DNA of 64,000 bases from an uncultured Clostridia bacterium (GCA_944386805.1 CALXCO010000001.1:1-64000), one strand, 5' to 3'. Counted from the first letter of the stretch, positions 43,001 to 51,845 are shown. A program made the numbers and translations. The notes: generated by a model not told the origin, from the letters alone.

Positions 43001-43438
43001 ATGAAAATCATGGATAAAGAAGTGTTTGACCAGCACAACGTTTTTGGTCTCGGACAGGCGAACACGGCCTATGCCCAGTATTTTGAGGGTAACTCCTACC
43101 TGAACCCGCTGACGGTTCCCGGCCAGTGCCCGGTGTTTTTGGCCAACGTGACCTTCGAACCCGGCTGCCGCAACAACTGGCATATTCATCGGGCCAAATC
43201 CGGCGGCGGTCAGCTCCTGATCTGCACCGCAGGTGAGGGCTGGTATCAGGAGGAAGGCAAGGCGGCGGTCAGCCTGACCACCGGCACTGTTATCACCATC
43301 CCGGCCAATGTCAAACACTGGCATGGTGCCAAAAAGGACAGCTGGTTTTCTCATATTGCCGTGGAAGTTCCGGGTGAGGAAACCGCCAACGAATGGCTGG
43401 AAGCTGTGAGCGACGAAGAGTACGAAAGATTGGATTAA
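43001..43438 (+). CDS. Cupin domain protein
   Basis: A 145-residue single-domain cupin. Cupin motif 1 is WHIHRAKSGGGQLLICTAGEG with two metal-ligand His, and motif 2 is VITIPANVKHWHGAKKDSW. Such proteins often accompany carboxymuconolactone decarboxylases and aldo/keto reductases in gut anaerobes. The ATG follows AAGGAGGAG. It lies 13 bp after the esterase gene and 15 bp before the aldo/keto reductase gene, so the three form a tight unit. The activity is not known. Confidence 0.9.
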   Translation: MKIMDKEVFDQHNVFGLGQANTAYAQYFEGNSYLNPLTVPGQCPVFLANVTFEPGCRNNWHIHRAKSGGGQLLICTAGEGWYQEEGKAAVSLTTGTVITIPANVKHWHGAKKDSWFSHIAVEVPGEETANEWLEAVSDEEYERLD

Positions 43439-43453
43439 TAAGGAGGTTTTACC

Positions 43454-44500
43454 ATGCAATACACGAAACTGGGTAATTCAGATCTGACTGTCTCCCGCAT
43501 CTGTATGGGATGTATGGGCTTTGGCGACCCCAACAATGGCCAGCACAGCTGGACACTGGATGAGGAGCACTCCCGTGCGATCATCAGGCATGGACTGGAG
43601 ATGGGCATTAACTTTTACGATACGGCGATTGGGTATCAGAGCGGCACCAGTGAACAATATGTTGGCCGTGCTCTGCGAGATTTTGCCAGGCGGGATGAGG
43701 TTGTAGTCGCCACAAAGTTTCTTTCTCGCACGCAGGAGGAAATCGAGAACGGCGTTTCCGGACAGCAGCACATTCAGCGTATGATTGACACCAGTCTGAA
43801 AAATCTGGGATTGGACTATGTCGATCTGTACATTTATCATATGTGGGACCACCAGACCCCGCTTTATGACGTCATGGACGGTCTGAACCGGATTGTTCAG
43901 GCAGGCAAAGTTCGGTACATTGGTATCTCAAACTGTTTTGCCTACCAGCTGGCTAAGGCCAATGCTCTGGCGGAAAAAGAAGGCTTTGCCAAGTTTGTCT
44001 CCATTCAGGGCCATTATAACCTGATCTTCCGGGAGGAAGAGCGGGAGATGGCCAAGCTCTGCGCTGAGGACAACATTGCCATGACCCCCTACAGCGCGTT
44101 GGCGGGCGGACGTCTCTCCAAACATCCCGGTGAGACATCCAGGCGTCTGGAAGAGGACAGCTACGCCAAATTCAAGTATGACGCCACGGCGCAGCAGGAC
44201 AGTATTATTATTCAGCGTGTAGCGGAGCTGGCGGAAAAGCGAGGCGTAACTATGACAGAGATTTCTCTGGCATGGCTGCTGACCAAGGTGACCGCTCCTG
44301 TAGTGGGTGCCACCAAGTGCCATCATGTGGAAGGTGCAGCAAAAGCGACTGAACTTGTTTTGGCTCCGGAAGAAATCTCTTATCTTGAGGAAGCCTATAT
44401 ACCCCATAATCTGGTGGGCGTTATGGCGCAGAACACCCCGGCAGCGGCCAAACAAGCCCATGTCTGGTCAACGGGAAACCAGAAGATCATAACAAAATAA
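43454..44500 (+). CDS. Aldo/keto reductase
   Basis: A 348-residue NADPH-dependent aldo/keto reductase with a TIM barrel. Start MQYTKLGNSDLTVSRICMGCM; catalytic Asp and Tyr in NFYDTAIGYQSGTSE, Lys in VVVATKFLSR, His in YIYHMWDHQ. NADPH motif SLAWLLTKVTAPVVGATK follows. It resembles YakC/tas-type general reductases. AAGGAGG lies upstream. Last gene of the flavodoxin-esterase-cupin-reductase unit. Confidence 0.93.
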   Translation: MQYTKLGNSDLTVSRICMGCMGFGDPNNGQHSWTLDEEHSRAIIRHGLEMGINFYDTAIGYQSGTSEQYVGRALRDFARRDEVVVATKFLSRTQEEIENGVSGQQHIQRMIDTSLKNLGLDYVDLYIYHMWDHQTPLYDVMDGLNRIVQAGKVRYIGISNCFAYQLAKANALAEKEGFAKFVSIQGHYNLIFREEEREMAKLCAEDNIAMTPYSALAGGRLSKHPGETSRRLEEDSYAKFKYDATAQQDSIIIQRVAELAEKRGVTMTEISLAWLLTKVTAPVVGATKCHHVEGAAKATELVLAPEEISYLEEAYIPHNLVGVMAQNTPAAAKQAHVWSTGNQKIITK

Positions 44501-44860
44501 CGATACAGAAATCCATGAGGGAGGAGGAGATTCCCCATGGCATTGGGGCCTGCGGTATCTGTTTTTCTAAATGACCGCATCTACAGCACATTTCGGGCTC
44601 TGGGCCAGAAAAACCGGGGATTCTCGGAGTTGTCCTCTCCAGTATATTGAGAATCGCTAAGTATGGAACGATTCCGATTTCAGCTTTACAGGCTTCGGGG
44701 AGCCAAAGAGCAGGGATACCGATTCCAAACTTTTCCCGCGGTACCTGACGAATCTGTGGCGGAACATCCAGGTAACTGGGTCATATTTTTGCTGAGGCAT
44801 ATCCCGCCCGCGATGTTTCAGCGGTATATATAGGCATCAGAATGCGCCCGGCACGTAAAC
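44501..44860. other. Non-coding stretch after the aldo/keto reductase
   Basis: About 360 bp without a convincing gene. A plus-strand frame of 56 codons (44663-44833) and several minus-strand frames lack ribosome sites and recognisable motifs. Given the remnants nearby, it may be decayed coding DNA. Confidence 0.4.
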
Positions 44861-44907
44861 AAAAGAGAGGCTGTTTTCCCGATACGGGAAGCAGCCTCTC
44901 TTTTTGG
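44861..44907. terminator. Bidirectional terminator
   Basis: AAAAGAGAGGCTG-T-TTTCCC pairs with GGGAA-G-CAGCCTCTCTTTTT around GATAC. It separates the island from the convergent YczE-like gene. Confidence 0.88.
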
Positions 44908-44932
44908 TTTAGATGTTTTGCCCGATAACCGA

Positions 44933-45598
44933 TCAGGCATTTTTCGTAAATGCAGGGCAGATTCGTTTCATCAGCGGCCCGACCACCCACTTGGTCACCT
45001 GTTTGGAGACGAGGCCGACCAGGATTGCCGCGGCAATGGTACCTTCCCGGACGCCCAGCAGCGTTCCTTTGCCCAGCAGACCGAGCACACAGGAGATCAG
45101 GACCAGTGAGCAGTCAAATCCGATCTTTACCGGCGGGAAGGGGAAAGAGAAGGCACGGCAGACAGCCAGGCTGAATCCTTCACCAGCCAGAGGGACAACA
45201 TCGGCGTTGACCTCACAGCTGACGCCGATACCGACCAGCAGGATTCCCAGCAGACAGCAAATCCAGCGCAGGAGATAATTATCCGGAGTCAGGAACTGAA
45301 CGGTGGCGAGTGTAGCGTCGGTCAGCCAGCCGAACAGCAGCGCGATCGGGAGCTGCAAAAGCTGAATCGGGCTGTATTTTCGTCTGAGCAGCAGGATCTG
45401 CAGCAGAATCAGGGCGCAGTGCATCGCGATGGTGGCAGTGCCGACGGTCAGCGGGAGCAGGCGGCTGAGGGTATAAGGCAGGCTGGAGATAGGAGAGGTA
45501 CCCAGTCCGGCCTGGATGGACAGTGACACACCGTAGGCCATGATCACAAGACCCACGACCAGCAGCAGACAACGTTGTACCAGATTTTCACGTTTCAT
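44933..45598 (-). CDS. YczE/YitT-like membrane protein
   Basis: A 221-residue integral membrane protein with six predicted helices, of the YczE/YyaS family. The phrase IMAYGVSLSIQAGLGTSPIS is diagnostic, as is the later ADVVPLAGEGFSLAVCRAF. Function is unknown; YczE of Bacillus has been linked to surfactin/lipopeptide production. The ATG at 45598 has AAAGGAAGTG upstream, and an ideal promoter lies directly before it. The longer frame to 45739 overlaps the permease terminator. Monocistronic. Confidence 0.87.
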   Translation of the reverse strand: MKRENLVQRCLLLVVGLVIMAYGVSLSIQAGLGTSPISSLPYTLSRLLPLTVGTATIAMHCALILLQILLLRRKYSPIQLLQLPIALLFGWLTDATLATVQFLTPDNYLLRWICCLLGILLVGIGVSCEVNADVVPLAGEGFSLAVCRAFSFPFPPVKIGFDCSLVLISCVLGLLGKGTLLGVREGTIAAAILVGLVSKQVTKWVVGPLMKRICPAFTKNA

Positions 45599-45620
45599 AA
45601 TGACACTTCCTTTACCTTCC

Positions 45621-45649
45621 AGTATATTCCCGTCTATCCCGGCTGTCAA
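45621..45649 (-). promoter_or_regulatory. Promoter of the YczE-like gene
   Basis: Minus strand TTGACA (45644-45649), 17 bp, TATACT (45621-45626). Confidence 0.85.
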
Positions 45650-45708
45650 GTGCTGCCGTGAATGGCCGAAGAGCCGTCCGCAGCATACACCTGTCCAATA
45701 TAATCTTC

Positions 45709-45750
45709 CAAAAAAGCAGCCGCTGCCATAACAAAGCATGGCAGCGGCGA
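45709..45750 (-). terminator. Terminator after the GPH permease pseudogene
   Basis: Perfect 11-bp stem GCCGCTGCCAT/ATGGCAGCGGC with an 8-nt loop, followed on the minus strand by TGCTTTTTT. Confidence 0.85.
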
Positions 45751-45768
45751 AAGCAAAAGACAGAGGAA

Positions 45769-46880
45769 TCAGTTTTTGATACGTTTAGCTTCCAGAGTTT
45801 TCTGGATTTCGGGGAGGTGTTTGTCGATATTCATCATAACGCAGAGGATGAGGATGATGACACCGACGACAGCGCCGAGGTAGCCGTAACCAAAGCGAAT
45901 CATATTGATTGCGGACTCAGGCTGCTGAGCGAGGGTACCGTCGTAGTTGCCGAGAGACAGCAGCCAGGCGCCGACAGCGGAGCCGAGGCCGATACCGACC
46001 TTCATACCGAAGAAAGTGCAGCTGTTGACCAGACCTTCGGAGCGGACGCCGGTTTTCCATTCGCCGTAGTCGACGACGTCGGCGGTCATCGCGAAGATAC
46101 CGGATATAATCGGGCCCATACCAAAGCCTTTGACGACCAGACCAGCGAGGACGACCGCGAGGTTGGAGTCGCCGGCACCGATCAGGATACTGCCGATGAT
46201 GAAGAGGACAGAGCCGACGATCATCAGTTTCCGTTTACCGAACCGGGGGACGAGGGAAGGCATGACGAGGTTGACGATAATAGCGGGGATGGTGGAAGCC
46301 ATCGAGGTATAGGTCAGGATTGCGATATTGCTCAGGACGATGTTGCAGAAGTAGAAGGTCATCGAACCGGTTGCAACGACACCGATGTAGAGGAAGCAGA
46401 AGATCAGTGCCTGGATGAAGAAGTATCTGTTTTTAAGAAGAGCGGGGAGTGCGATCTTAAGGGGAACCTGTTCGAACTTAACGACGCCGCTTTCACGGTC
46501 CTCATCGATATGTTCCTTGCATCCGATGAAGCAGATCAGCATCATCACAAAGCAGATGATACCGTAGATCAGGGAGAGCCAGAACCAGCCGACGTTCGCG
46601 AGCATATTTGCGGTAACGGCATTGACGATCAGGGTAGTCAGCTGCGTCATAACAAAGCGCAGGGAGGCGGTAGAAGCGCGGTCCTGGACGTCGAGGGTCA
46701 TACGGGAGAGGAGGGCGTTATAAGGAAGGTTATTGGCCGTATAGACGATGTTTGGCCTTACCCCAGCGGGTATTGGTTTTATCGACGATTGCACCCATCA
46801 GGATATCGGTGATACCGTCGAAGATACGCGCGATCAGCATCATTGTACCGACAGCGGCGGCAGCGATACCGACAGTTTTT
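45769..46880 (-). pseudogene. GPH-family sugar:cation symporter, truncated and frameshifted
   Basis: A broken member of the glycoside-pentoside-hexuronide (melibiose permease) family. The upstream part (46880 to about 46752, minus strand) encodes MLIARIFDGITDILMGAIVD and DKTNTRWGKA. The downstream part resumes in another frame with NIVYTANNLPYNALLSRMTL and continues intact for about 325 residues to AKRIKN, including SLVPRFGKRKL and GEWKTGVRSEGL. At the junction (about 46750-46757) the roughly 40-45 residues normally between the RWGK motif and VYTANN are gone and the frame shifts. The first 45 or so residues, with TM1, and any start codon are also missing. The protein cannot be functional as encoded. 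Confidence 0.85.
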
Positions 46881-46903
46881 GACCCAAAATAGCATTATTT
46901 TGA

Positions 46904-46943
46904 CAAAAAAATGAACAGTTTCCGCTTTTTCGCGAAAACTGTT
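46904..46943 (-). terminator. Terminator of the AraC regulator gene
   Basis: Minus strand AACAGTTTTCGC pairs with GCGGAAACTGTT (one mismatch, 6-nt loop), followed by CATTTTTTTG. It lies 22 bp after the regulator stop and just before the truncated permease. Confidence 0.8.
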
Positions 46944-46965
46944 GCTGACAGGGGACAAATGCAGT

Positions 46966-47865
46966 TCAATGATGGTCGGAAAACTTCTTAGAATATGTAT
47001 CAGGACTGAGTATTTTTTTCCGATACTGAAGAGGGGTAATGCCGTATTGCTGACGGAAGGCCTTAATCAGTCCGCGTTCATCCGAAAAACCGTTTTCCAG
47101 CGCGATTTGTAGGACACTCTGATCACTGCGGAGCAGCTGCTTGCGTGCCATCTGGACCCGGTACTGCCGCAGGTACTGGGTGAAGGAGATACCGGTCTGC
47201 TGCTTAAAGTAGCGGGAGAAGTATTCCGGGTTGAAATAATTCTGTTTGGCGACATCCGAGAGCAGGATCGGTTCGGTATAATGCTCTTCGACGAACTTGA
47301 GGACGCTTTTCAGCCGTTCACTCCGGCGGATACCGCGTGGAGAGTCGACCTCACTTCGCTGGATGCTTCTGTCCCGGCAGAGCAGGTAGAGCAGTTGCAA
47401 AATCAGACCTTTGGCATACAGCTGGTCGAACTCTCCGTGTTCACTCCAGCGGACGTACTCTGACAGCTGTTCCATGATTTCCGCGATTTCATTGCAGACC
47501 GGTTCTTCGGTATTCACAAAGCGAATTGAATGGAAATCCGGCAGGTTTTCTTCCAGAAACGGCGCCGACAGCAGCAGTACCATACTCAGCAGTTCAGCGT
47601 GATCCGGACCATTATCGGGGACAATGCTGTGGATACTTTCAGAGTTGGCGATCAGCATCCGACCCGGCTGAAAGGAGTAGGTTTCGCCGTCGATCTGATA
47701 GACAGCCTTTCCCACGAAGGAATAGACGATTTCCATCTCCTCATGCCAGTGAGGGAGCAGCTTTTCCGGCTGCTCCAACTGACTTTTGATATTGAGGACC
47801 AGAAAAGGAGCATCGCCGGAATAGTCAAAAGATTCATGTTGAATAGCAGACGGCCGGTTGCTCAT
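46966..47865 (-). CDS. AraC-family transcriptional regulator
   Basis: A 299-residue regulator. The N-terminal cupin sugar-sensing domain (PHWHEEMEIVYSFVGKAVYQ, LIANSESIHSIVPDN) is followed by two HTH motifs (about residues 200-290) including SDVAKQNYFNPEYFSRYFKQ and ENGFSDERGLIKAFRQQYG. It lies 35 bp downstream of the alpha-galactosidase gene on the same strand and probably responds to melibiose, raffinose or a related alpha-galactoside to activate that gene. The permease of the locus is broken. Confidence 0.9.
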   Translation of the reverse strand: MSNRPSAIQHESFDYSGDAPFLVLNIKSQLEQPEKLLPHWHEEMEIVYSFVGKAVYQIDGETYSFQPGRMLIANSESIHSIVPDNGPDHAELLSMVLLLSAPFLEENLPDFHSIRFVNTEEPVCNEIAEIMEQLSEYVRWSEHGEFDQLYAKGLILQLLYLLCRDRSIQRSEVDSPRGIRRSERLKSVLKFVEEHYTEPILLSDVAKQNYFNPEYFSRYFKQQTGISFTQYLRQYRVQMARKQLLRSDQSVLQIALENGFSDERGLIKAFRQQYGITPLQYRKKILSPDTYSKKFSDHH

Positions 47866-47900
47866 TTTCTGTTCCTCCTTTTAACGTCAAAATAAGATGG

Positions 47901-50081
47901 TCAGTCGACCCGCTGCAATTTAATCATCACCGCTTCACGGTCTCTGAGGTTGAGCAGCGACAGGTTCAGGCCTCCGTGCATCAACGCACCGCCGGTATAG
48001 ACCAGACCACTTGCAGGGTCGAGGTAACGTGCATTTTCGTCCAGTCCACGCAGTTTGAGGATACGGACGTTGACGACTCTGACCAGGACCGAGACGCAGC
48101 CGACCAGAACGGTCTTTCCATCGTCGGACACGATTTCCCACGCACCGGCCTCATGGGTATTCATCAGCCGGTAGTAGCTGCCGTTGCGGATAATCGGAGC
48201 GAATTCATGGTACTGGCGAATCTGGTCAGCGATTTCCGCCTTTTCAGCGTCGGAGAGCTTGGAGATATCCAGCTCATAGCCAAAGCTGCCGCCCATGGCG
48301 ACGACGCCTCTGGTATTGAGGGAGGTAACTCTGCCGGTCTGATGGTTGGGAGAAGCGCTGACATGTGCGCTCATCGAAGAGGGCGGGTAGACGATCGAAG
48401 TGCCGTACTGGATGGTCAGACGTTCGATCGGGTCGGTATCATCGCTGGTCCAGATCTGGGGCGAGTAGTAGAGCATACCGGGGTCAAACCGTCCGCCGCC
48501 GCCGGAGCATCCTTCCAGCAACAGGTCGGGGAATGCGGTCAGCAGCCGTTCAAGCAGCGCATACAGACCCAGCATATACCGGTGACCGACTTCCTTTTGC
48601 TGTTCAGGGGGCAGCAGAGCGGAGCCGACCTCAGTCAGATTGCGGTTAAAGTCCCACTTGATGTATTCGATTTTTGCGCTGTTCAGGATAGCGGAGATCC
48701 GGTCGAACAGATAGTCCTGTACATCCTGTCTGGACATATCCAGCACATACTGCCATCTTGCGGGGGAGTTGGGCCGTCCGGGCAGCTGCAAAGCCCAGTC
48801 GGGGTGTGCATTGTAGAGGTCGGAGACCGGCGAGATCATTTCCGGTTCGAACCAGATACCCATCTGCATGCCGAGCTTATGCAGTTCATCCGACAGATGG
48901 CCGAGTCCGAGCGGGAGCTTGTTTTGATCGACATACCAGTCGCCGAGGGAGGAGTGGTCGTCGTCACGATGGCCAAACCAGCCGTCGTCCATAACCAGCA
49001 TTTCGATACCGAGCGGAGCGGCAGCGCGGGCAATTTTCAGCAGTTTTTCTTCATTAAATTCAAAGTAGGTTGCTTCCCAGTTGTTGATGATGATGGGGCG
49101 GTCGCGATCGCGCCAGGGACCGCGGATGAGGTGGTTGCTGTACAGTTTGTGGTAGACACGGCTCATACCGCCGATACCGGCATCCGAGTAGACCATAACC
49201 GTTTCCGGGGTATCGAACTTTTCACCCGGCTGTAACCGCCAGCCGAAGCCATCGGGGTTAATACCGCAGAGGATACGGGTCTGACCGAGGCTGTCGACTT
49301 CTGTTTCGATTGCAAAGCTGCCGGAGTAGACGAGCGAGAAGCCATAAACTTCGCCCATTTCTTCGGAAGCATCCTTGTCAACCAACGCGGCAAAAGGATT
49401 GTGCATATGCCCGGAAGAGCCGCGCAGGCTGGAGATGCGCTGACCACCATGAACCAGCGGAGTGCGTTCCGGAGTGCGTTCCATTGCCCAGGAACCCCAC
49501 AGGTGGAGCAGGTCATAATTGCTGGTGGGGAAATCGGTTGCGGAGGAATAGATTCTTTCCAGCGTGATCAGATGATCGCCGCGGTTTTCAGCGCGGACAC
49601 TTCTGGTGATGACCGGATAGTTGCGGAAAGCGGTGTAGATCAGCGTGACGGTCAGGCCGGTGTGGTCCTGCAAATCGATTTCCAGCGTATCGGCGTCCTG
49701 TTCGCCGGCATAGGTAGCAGGAAGGCCGGGGATTGCAGGCTTACCTGCATAGATACGGTGGGTGAGGTAGCGCAGGTCGACAGCAGGGCTGCCATCAGCG
49801 CCGACTGCTTCGATTGCAGAGGGGCGGAAGTCACCGGTGCCATAGCAGGGGTATTCCATCATTGCCGTTGCGAGGGAGACGAGTTCATCTTCCTGCGGAG
49901 GGTTGGGAAAGAAGGAACCCTGCGGGAGGACGGGTGCGAGGGTTTCAAAGCGGTAATCGCCGTCGGGGAGGATATGGCCGTAATAGAGATGGGCCAGATA
50001 ACCGGAGGCGGTCACCTGCATCACCAGCGAGGAGCCGGAAGAGCGGAGGTGGAAGACTTTGTTTTCAAATGAAATGGACAT
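47901..50081 (-). CDS. Alpha-galactosidase, glycoside hydrolase family 36
   Basis: A 726-residue GH36 alpha-galactosidase that removes terminal alpha-1,6-galactose from melibiose, raffinose and stachyose. Nucleophile Asp in YIKWDFNRNL (near residue 476) and acid/base Asp in WTSDDTDPIERL (near 547) agree with the spacing in characterised AgaB-type enzymes. Other markers are IINNWEATYF, MDDGWFGHRDDDHSS and MGIWFEPEMISP. No signal peptide, so intracellular. Full length. It precedes the AraC regulator. A palindrome at 50093-50105 lies just upstream of the start. Confidence 0.95.
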   Translation of the reverse strand: MSISFENKVFHLRSSGSSLVMQVTASGYLAHLYYGHILPDGDYRFETLAPVLPQGSFFPNPPQEDELVSLATAMMEYPCYGTGDFRPSAIEAVGADGSPAVDLRYLTHRIYAGKPAIPGLPATYAGEQDADTLEIDLQDHTGLTVTLIYTAFRNYPVITRSVRAENRGDHLITLERIYSSATDFPTSNYDLLHLWGSWAMERTPERTPLVHGGQRISSLRGSSGHMHNPFAALVDKDASEEMGEVYGFSLVYSGSFAIETEVDSLGQTRILCGINPDGFGWRLQPGEKFDTPETVMVYSDAGIGGMSRVYHKLYSNHLIRGPWRDRDRPIIINNWEATYFEFNEEKLLKIARAAAPLGIEMLVMDDGWFGHRDDDHSSLGDWYVDQNKLPLGLGHLSDELHKLGMQMGIWFEPEMISPVSDLYNAHPDWALQLPGRPNSPARWQYVLDMSRQDVQDYLFDRISAILNSAKIEYIKWDFNRNLTEVGSALLPPEQQKEVGHRYMLGLYALLERLLTAFPDLLLEGCSGGGGRFDPGMLYYSPQIWTSDDTDPIERLTIQYGTSIVYPPSSMSAHVSASPNHQTGRVTSLNTRGVVAMGGSFGYELDISKLSDAEKAEIADQIRQYHEFAPIIRNGSYYRLMNTHEAGAWEIVSDDGKTVLVGCVSVLVRVVNVRILKLRGLDENARYLDPASGLVYTGGALMHGGLNLSLLNLRDREAVMIKLQRVD

Positions 50082-50092
50082 AATACATTACG

Positions 50093-50105
50093 CCGCATGA
50101 TGCGG
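50093..50105. promoter_or_regulatory. Palindrome upstream of the alpha-galactosidase gene
   Basis: CCGCATGATGCGG, near-perfect inverted repeat 12 bp upstream of the coding start. Possible operator or small leader hairpin; no partner site seen. Confidence 0.3.
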
Positions 50106-50174
50106 ACTTGGCAGAAGGGAACGACGAATGAAAAACGCTAAGGGAAAATATATCCAGTACAGAGCCTCAAAAAC

Positions 50175-51014
50175 TCAGAGGTTCTGTTCTTTGACAAACC
50201 GGTAGAATTCCTGTTCAGCCTCTTTGTTTTCAGCGCTGACCGTACCGACCGGCATGGTATAGACGGCATACTCGTCTTTGCCATCAATTTCAAACATCCG
50301 GCAGCAGATTTCGTGGTCAAACGCCGCGATGCCGCAGCAACCAAGCCCTACTCCTTCAGCGGCGAGGTAGAGGTTCTGACCCAGATGACCCGCGTCAATC
50401 AGCGCGACCCGATGGGCATAAATGCCATACCGCCATTCAGCGCGATAGGCGACCATTGTCCAGTAAAAGACGACGCTTGCCTTAGCGGCCCATTTCTGCT
50501 CAGACAGGCTGTCACCGATCAGGGTATCCAGATCATCAGGCGCGCTCAAAAATTCGAGGGCATGTTCCATCGGCAGGTAGTGATAGATACCGGTTTTCAG
50601 TCCATCCACCAGACGGACTGCCAGATAGGTTTCAAACGGATGACGAGCGCCGCCGCTGGGGACGGTGCGCAGGGTCGCATAGGATTTGCCGCGCAGCTCT
50701 TTAACACCCTGGGTAGCCCAGAGCAGGAAGGAAAGCTGTGTCAGGCTGATTGTCTGACCGGTATAGACCCGTTCGCTTTTACGGTCGCGGATGAGTGCGA
50801 GCAGGTCGTTTTTAAGGGAAAGGCCGGAAAAATCCAGCGGCAGGGAAATTCGGCCGGATTCCGTGCGCATGGGAGCCTTGACCAGCGGAGGCTGCGGCAA
50901 GCGCTGCTGCTGGTCGGAGACGAAGTCGTCCAGATAGGGGTCATCCTTCCGGTAGCCCTTCATAAAGTCACGGTTTTTATCAATAATCTGTTGTTGCAGG
51001 ACGGGGTCGAGCAA
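50175..51014 (-). CDS. SagB/ThcOx-type nitroreductase-fold oxidoreductase
   Basis: A 279-residue FMN-dependent oxidoreductase of the SagB/ThcOx class, the enzymes that oxidise azolines to azoles in thiazole/oxazole-modified peptides, though many members stand alone with unknown roles. Signatures: SERVYTGQTISLTQLSFLLWA, TVPSGGARHPFETYL and GIYHYLPMEHAL, then GQNLYLAAEGVGLGCCGI. TTG at 51014 is chosen because GGAGG lies 9 bp upstream; the GTG at 51023 sits on that site. No SagC/SagD/YcaO gene and no precursor peptide are nearby. Confidence 0.85.
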   Translation of the reverse strand: MLDPVLQQQIIDKNRDFMKGYRKDDPYLDDFVSDQQQRLPQPPLVKAPMRTESGRISLPLDFSGLSLKNDLLALIRDRKSERVYTGQTISLTQLSFLLWATQGVKELRGKSYATLRTVPSGGARHPFETYLAVRLVDGLKTGIYHYLPMEHALEFLSAPDDLDTLIGDSLSEQKWAAKASVVFYWTMVAYRAEWRYGIYAHRVALIDAGHLGQNLYLAAEGVGLGCCGIAAFDHEICCRMFEIDGKDEYAVYTMPVGTVSAENKEAEQEFYRFVKEQNL

Positions 51015-51202
51015 GGGAAACACCTCCTGATGACCAGGCGGCAGGAGGGAGCAAAAGAAGTCCCCGATGCCGGTGTCATAAAATTTATATACAGATTATA
51101 CCATAATTTAAGCCAAAAGGAAAGCAGGATGCACGGTATTTTATAGAACTTTTTATCAATGCGACAAATCGTAGAGTTTTACGAAGAGGGAGCACGCAGC
51201 TT

Positions 51203-51234
51203 TTGTCAACCATCTGGAAAAATAAGGTTGACAA
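51203..51234 (+). promoter_or_regulatory. BirA (biotin repressor) operator 1
   Basis: TTGTCAACC, 14 bp, GGTTGACAA: a perfect inverted repeat with the half-sites and spacing of the BirA box. Its right half overlaps the -35 of the bioY promoter. Confidence 0.85.
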
Positions 51235-51256
51235 GCGGCAAGACCGGTAGTATACT
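51228..51256 (+). promoter_or_regulatory. Promoter of bioY
   Basis: TTGACA (51228-51233), 17 bp, TATACT (51251-51256). The start near 51263 lies within the second BirA box, so biotin-loaded BirA should block it. Confidence 0.85.
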
Positions 51257-51261
51257 TGTAC

Positions 51262-51292
51262 TGTCAACCGAATAAAATTTTAAGGTTGACAG
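51262..51292 (+). promoter_or_regulatory. BirA (biotin repressor) operator 2
   Basis: TGTCAACC (51262-51269), 14 bp, GGTTGACAG (51284-51292). Same half-sites and spacer as operator 1. It lies between the promoter and the ribosome site. Confidence 0.82.
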
Positions 51293-51305
51293 AAGGAGCA
51301 TAACG

Positions 51306-51821
51306 ATGCGGAACAGCAAAATTTTGTCGCTCACCCAGGTTGCCTTGTGTGCGGCGTTTATTATGGTATGCAGTTATATTATGATACCATTGCCATTTTC
51401 TCCGGTTCCGGTCACAGCCCAGACGCTGGCGATCACCCTGACCGGGCTGATGCTGCGGCCGAAGCAGGCCGGCGGAGCGGTGATTGTATTTATTCTGATT
51501 GCGGCGGTACTCGGAAAATTCAGTTTTGGGCCGTCAATCGGGTATTTTGCCGGATTTTTTGCATCGGCGGTGGTGGTATCGCTGGTCAAAGGCAGGAGCG
51601 TGAACCTGTTCCGGTATATGGGTGCTGCTCTTTTGGGAATCATCGTAACCGACATTCCCGGCGTGATAGGGATGATGCTGGTGCTGGATATACCGCTTTC
51701 GACAGCGTTTGTCGAAGGAGTGGTCATCTTTTTGCCGGGAGACCTGTGCAAAGCGGTACTGTCGGTCGTGATTGCGGTGCCATTGCGCAAGGCACTGGGG
51801 AGAACCAGCCTGCTGGCGTGA
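51306..51821 (+). CDS. bioY: Biotin transporter substrate-binding subunit BioY
   Basis: BioY (171 aa), the S component for biotin uptake; works alone or with an ECF energy module encoded elsewhere. Six predicted helices; family motifs PLPFSPVPVTAQTLAITLTG and the region SIGYFAGFFASAVVVS, with DIPGVIGMMLVL and the final LPGDLCKAVLSVVIAVPL. The ATG follows AGAAGGAGCATAACG. Two BirA boxes flank its promoter, which independently supports biotin as substrate. No biotin synthesis genes are seen in the window, suggesting the cell relies on uptake. Confidence 0.96.
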   Translation: MRNSKILSLTQVALCAAFIMVCSYIMIPLPFSPVPVTAQTLAITLTGLMLRPKQAGGAVIVFILIAAVLGKFSFGPSIGYFAGFFASAVVVSLVKGRSVNLFRYMGAALLGIIVTDIPGVIGMMLVLDIPLSTAFVEGVVIFLPGDLCKAVLSVVIAVPLRKALGRTSLLA

Positions 51822-51845
51822 GAGGGCTGAATGGGACGCCGGACA

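Noticed and set aside
44663..44833. 56-codon plus-strand frame after the aldo/keto reductase
   Set aside because: No ribosome site, no recognisable motif; probably chance or decayed DNA.
48164..49235. Plus-strand frames over the alpha-galactosidase
   Set aside because: Antisense shadows of a GH36 gene with both catalytic Asp residues in place.
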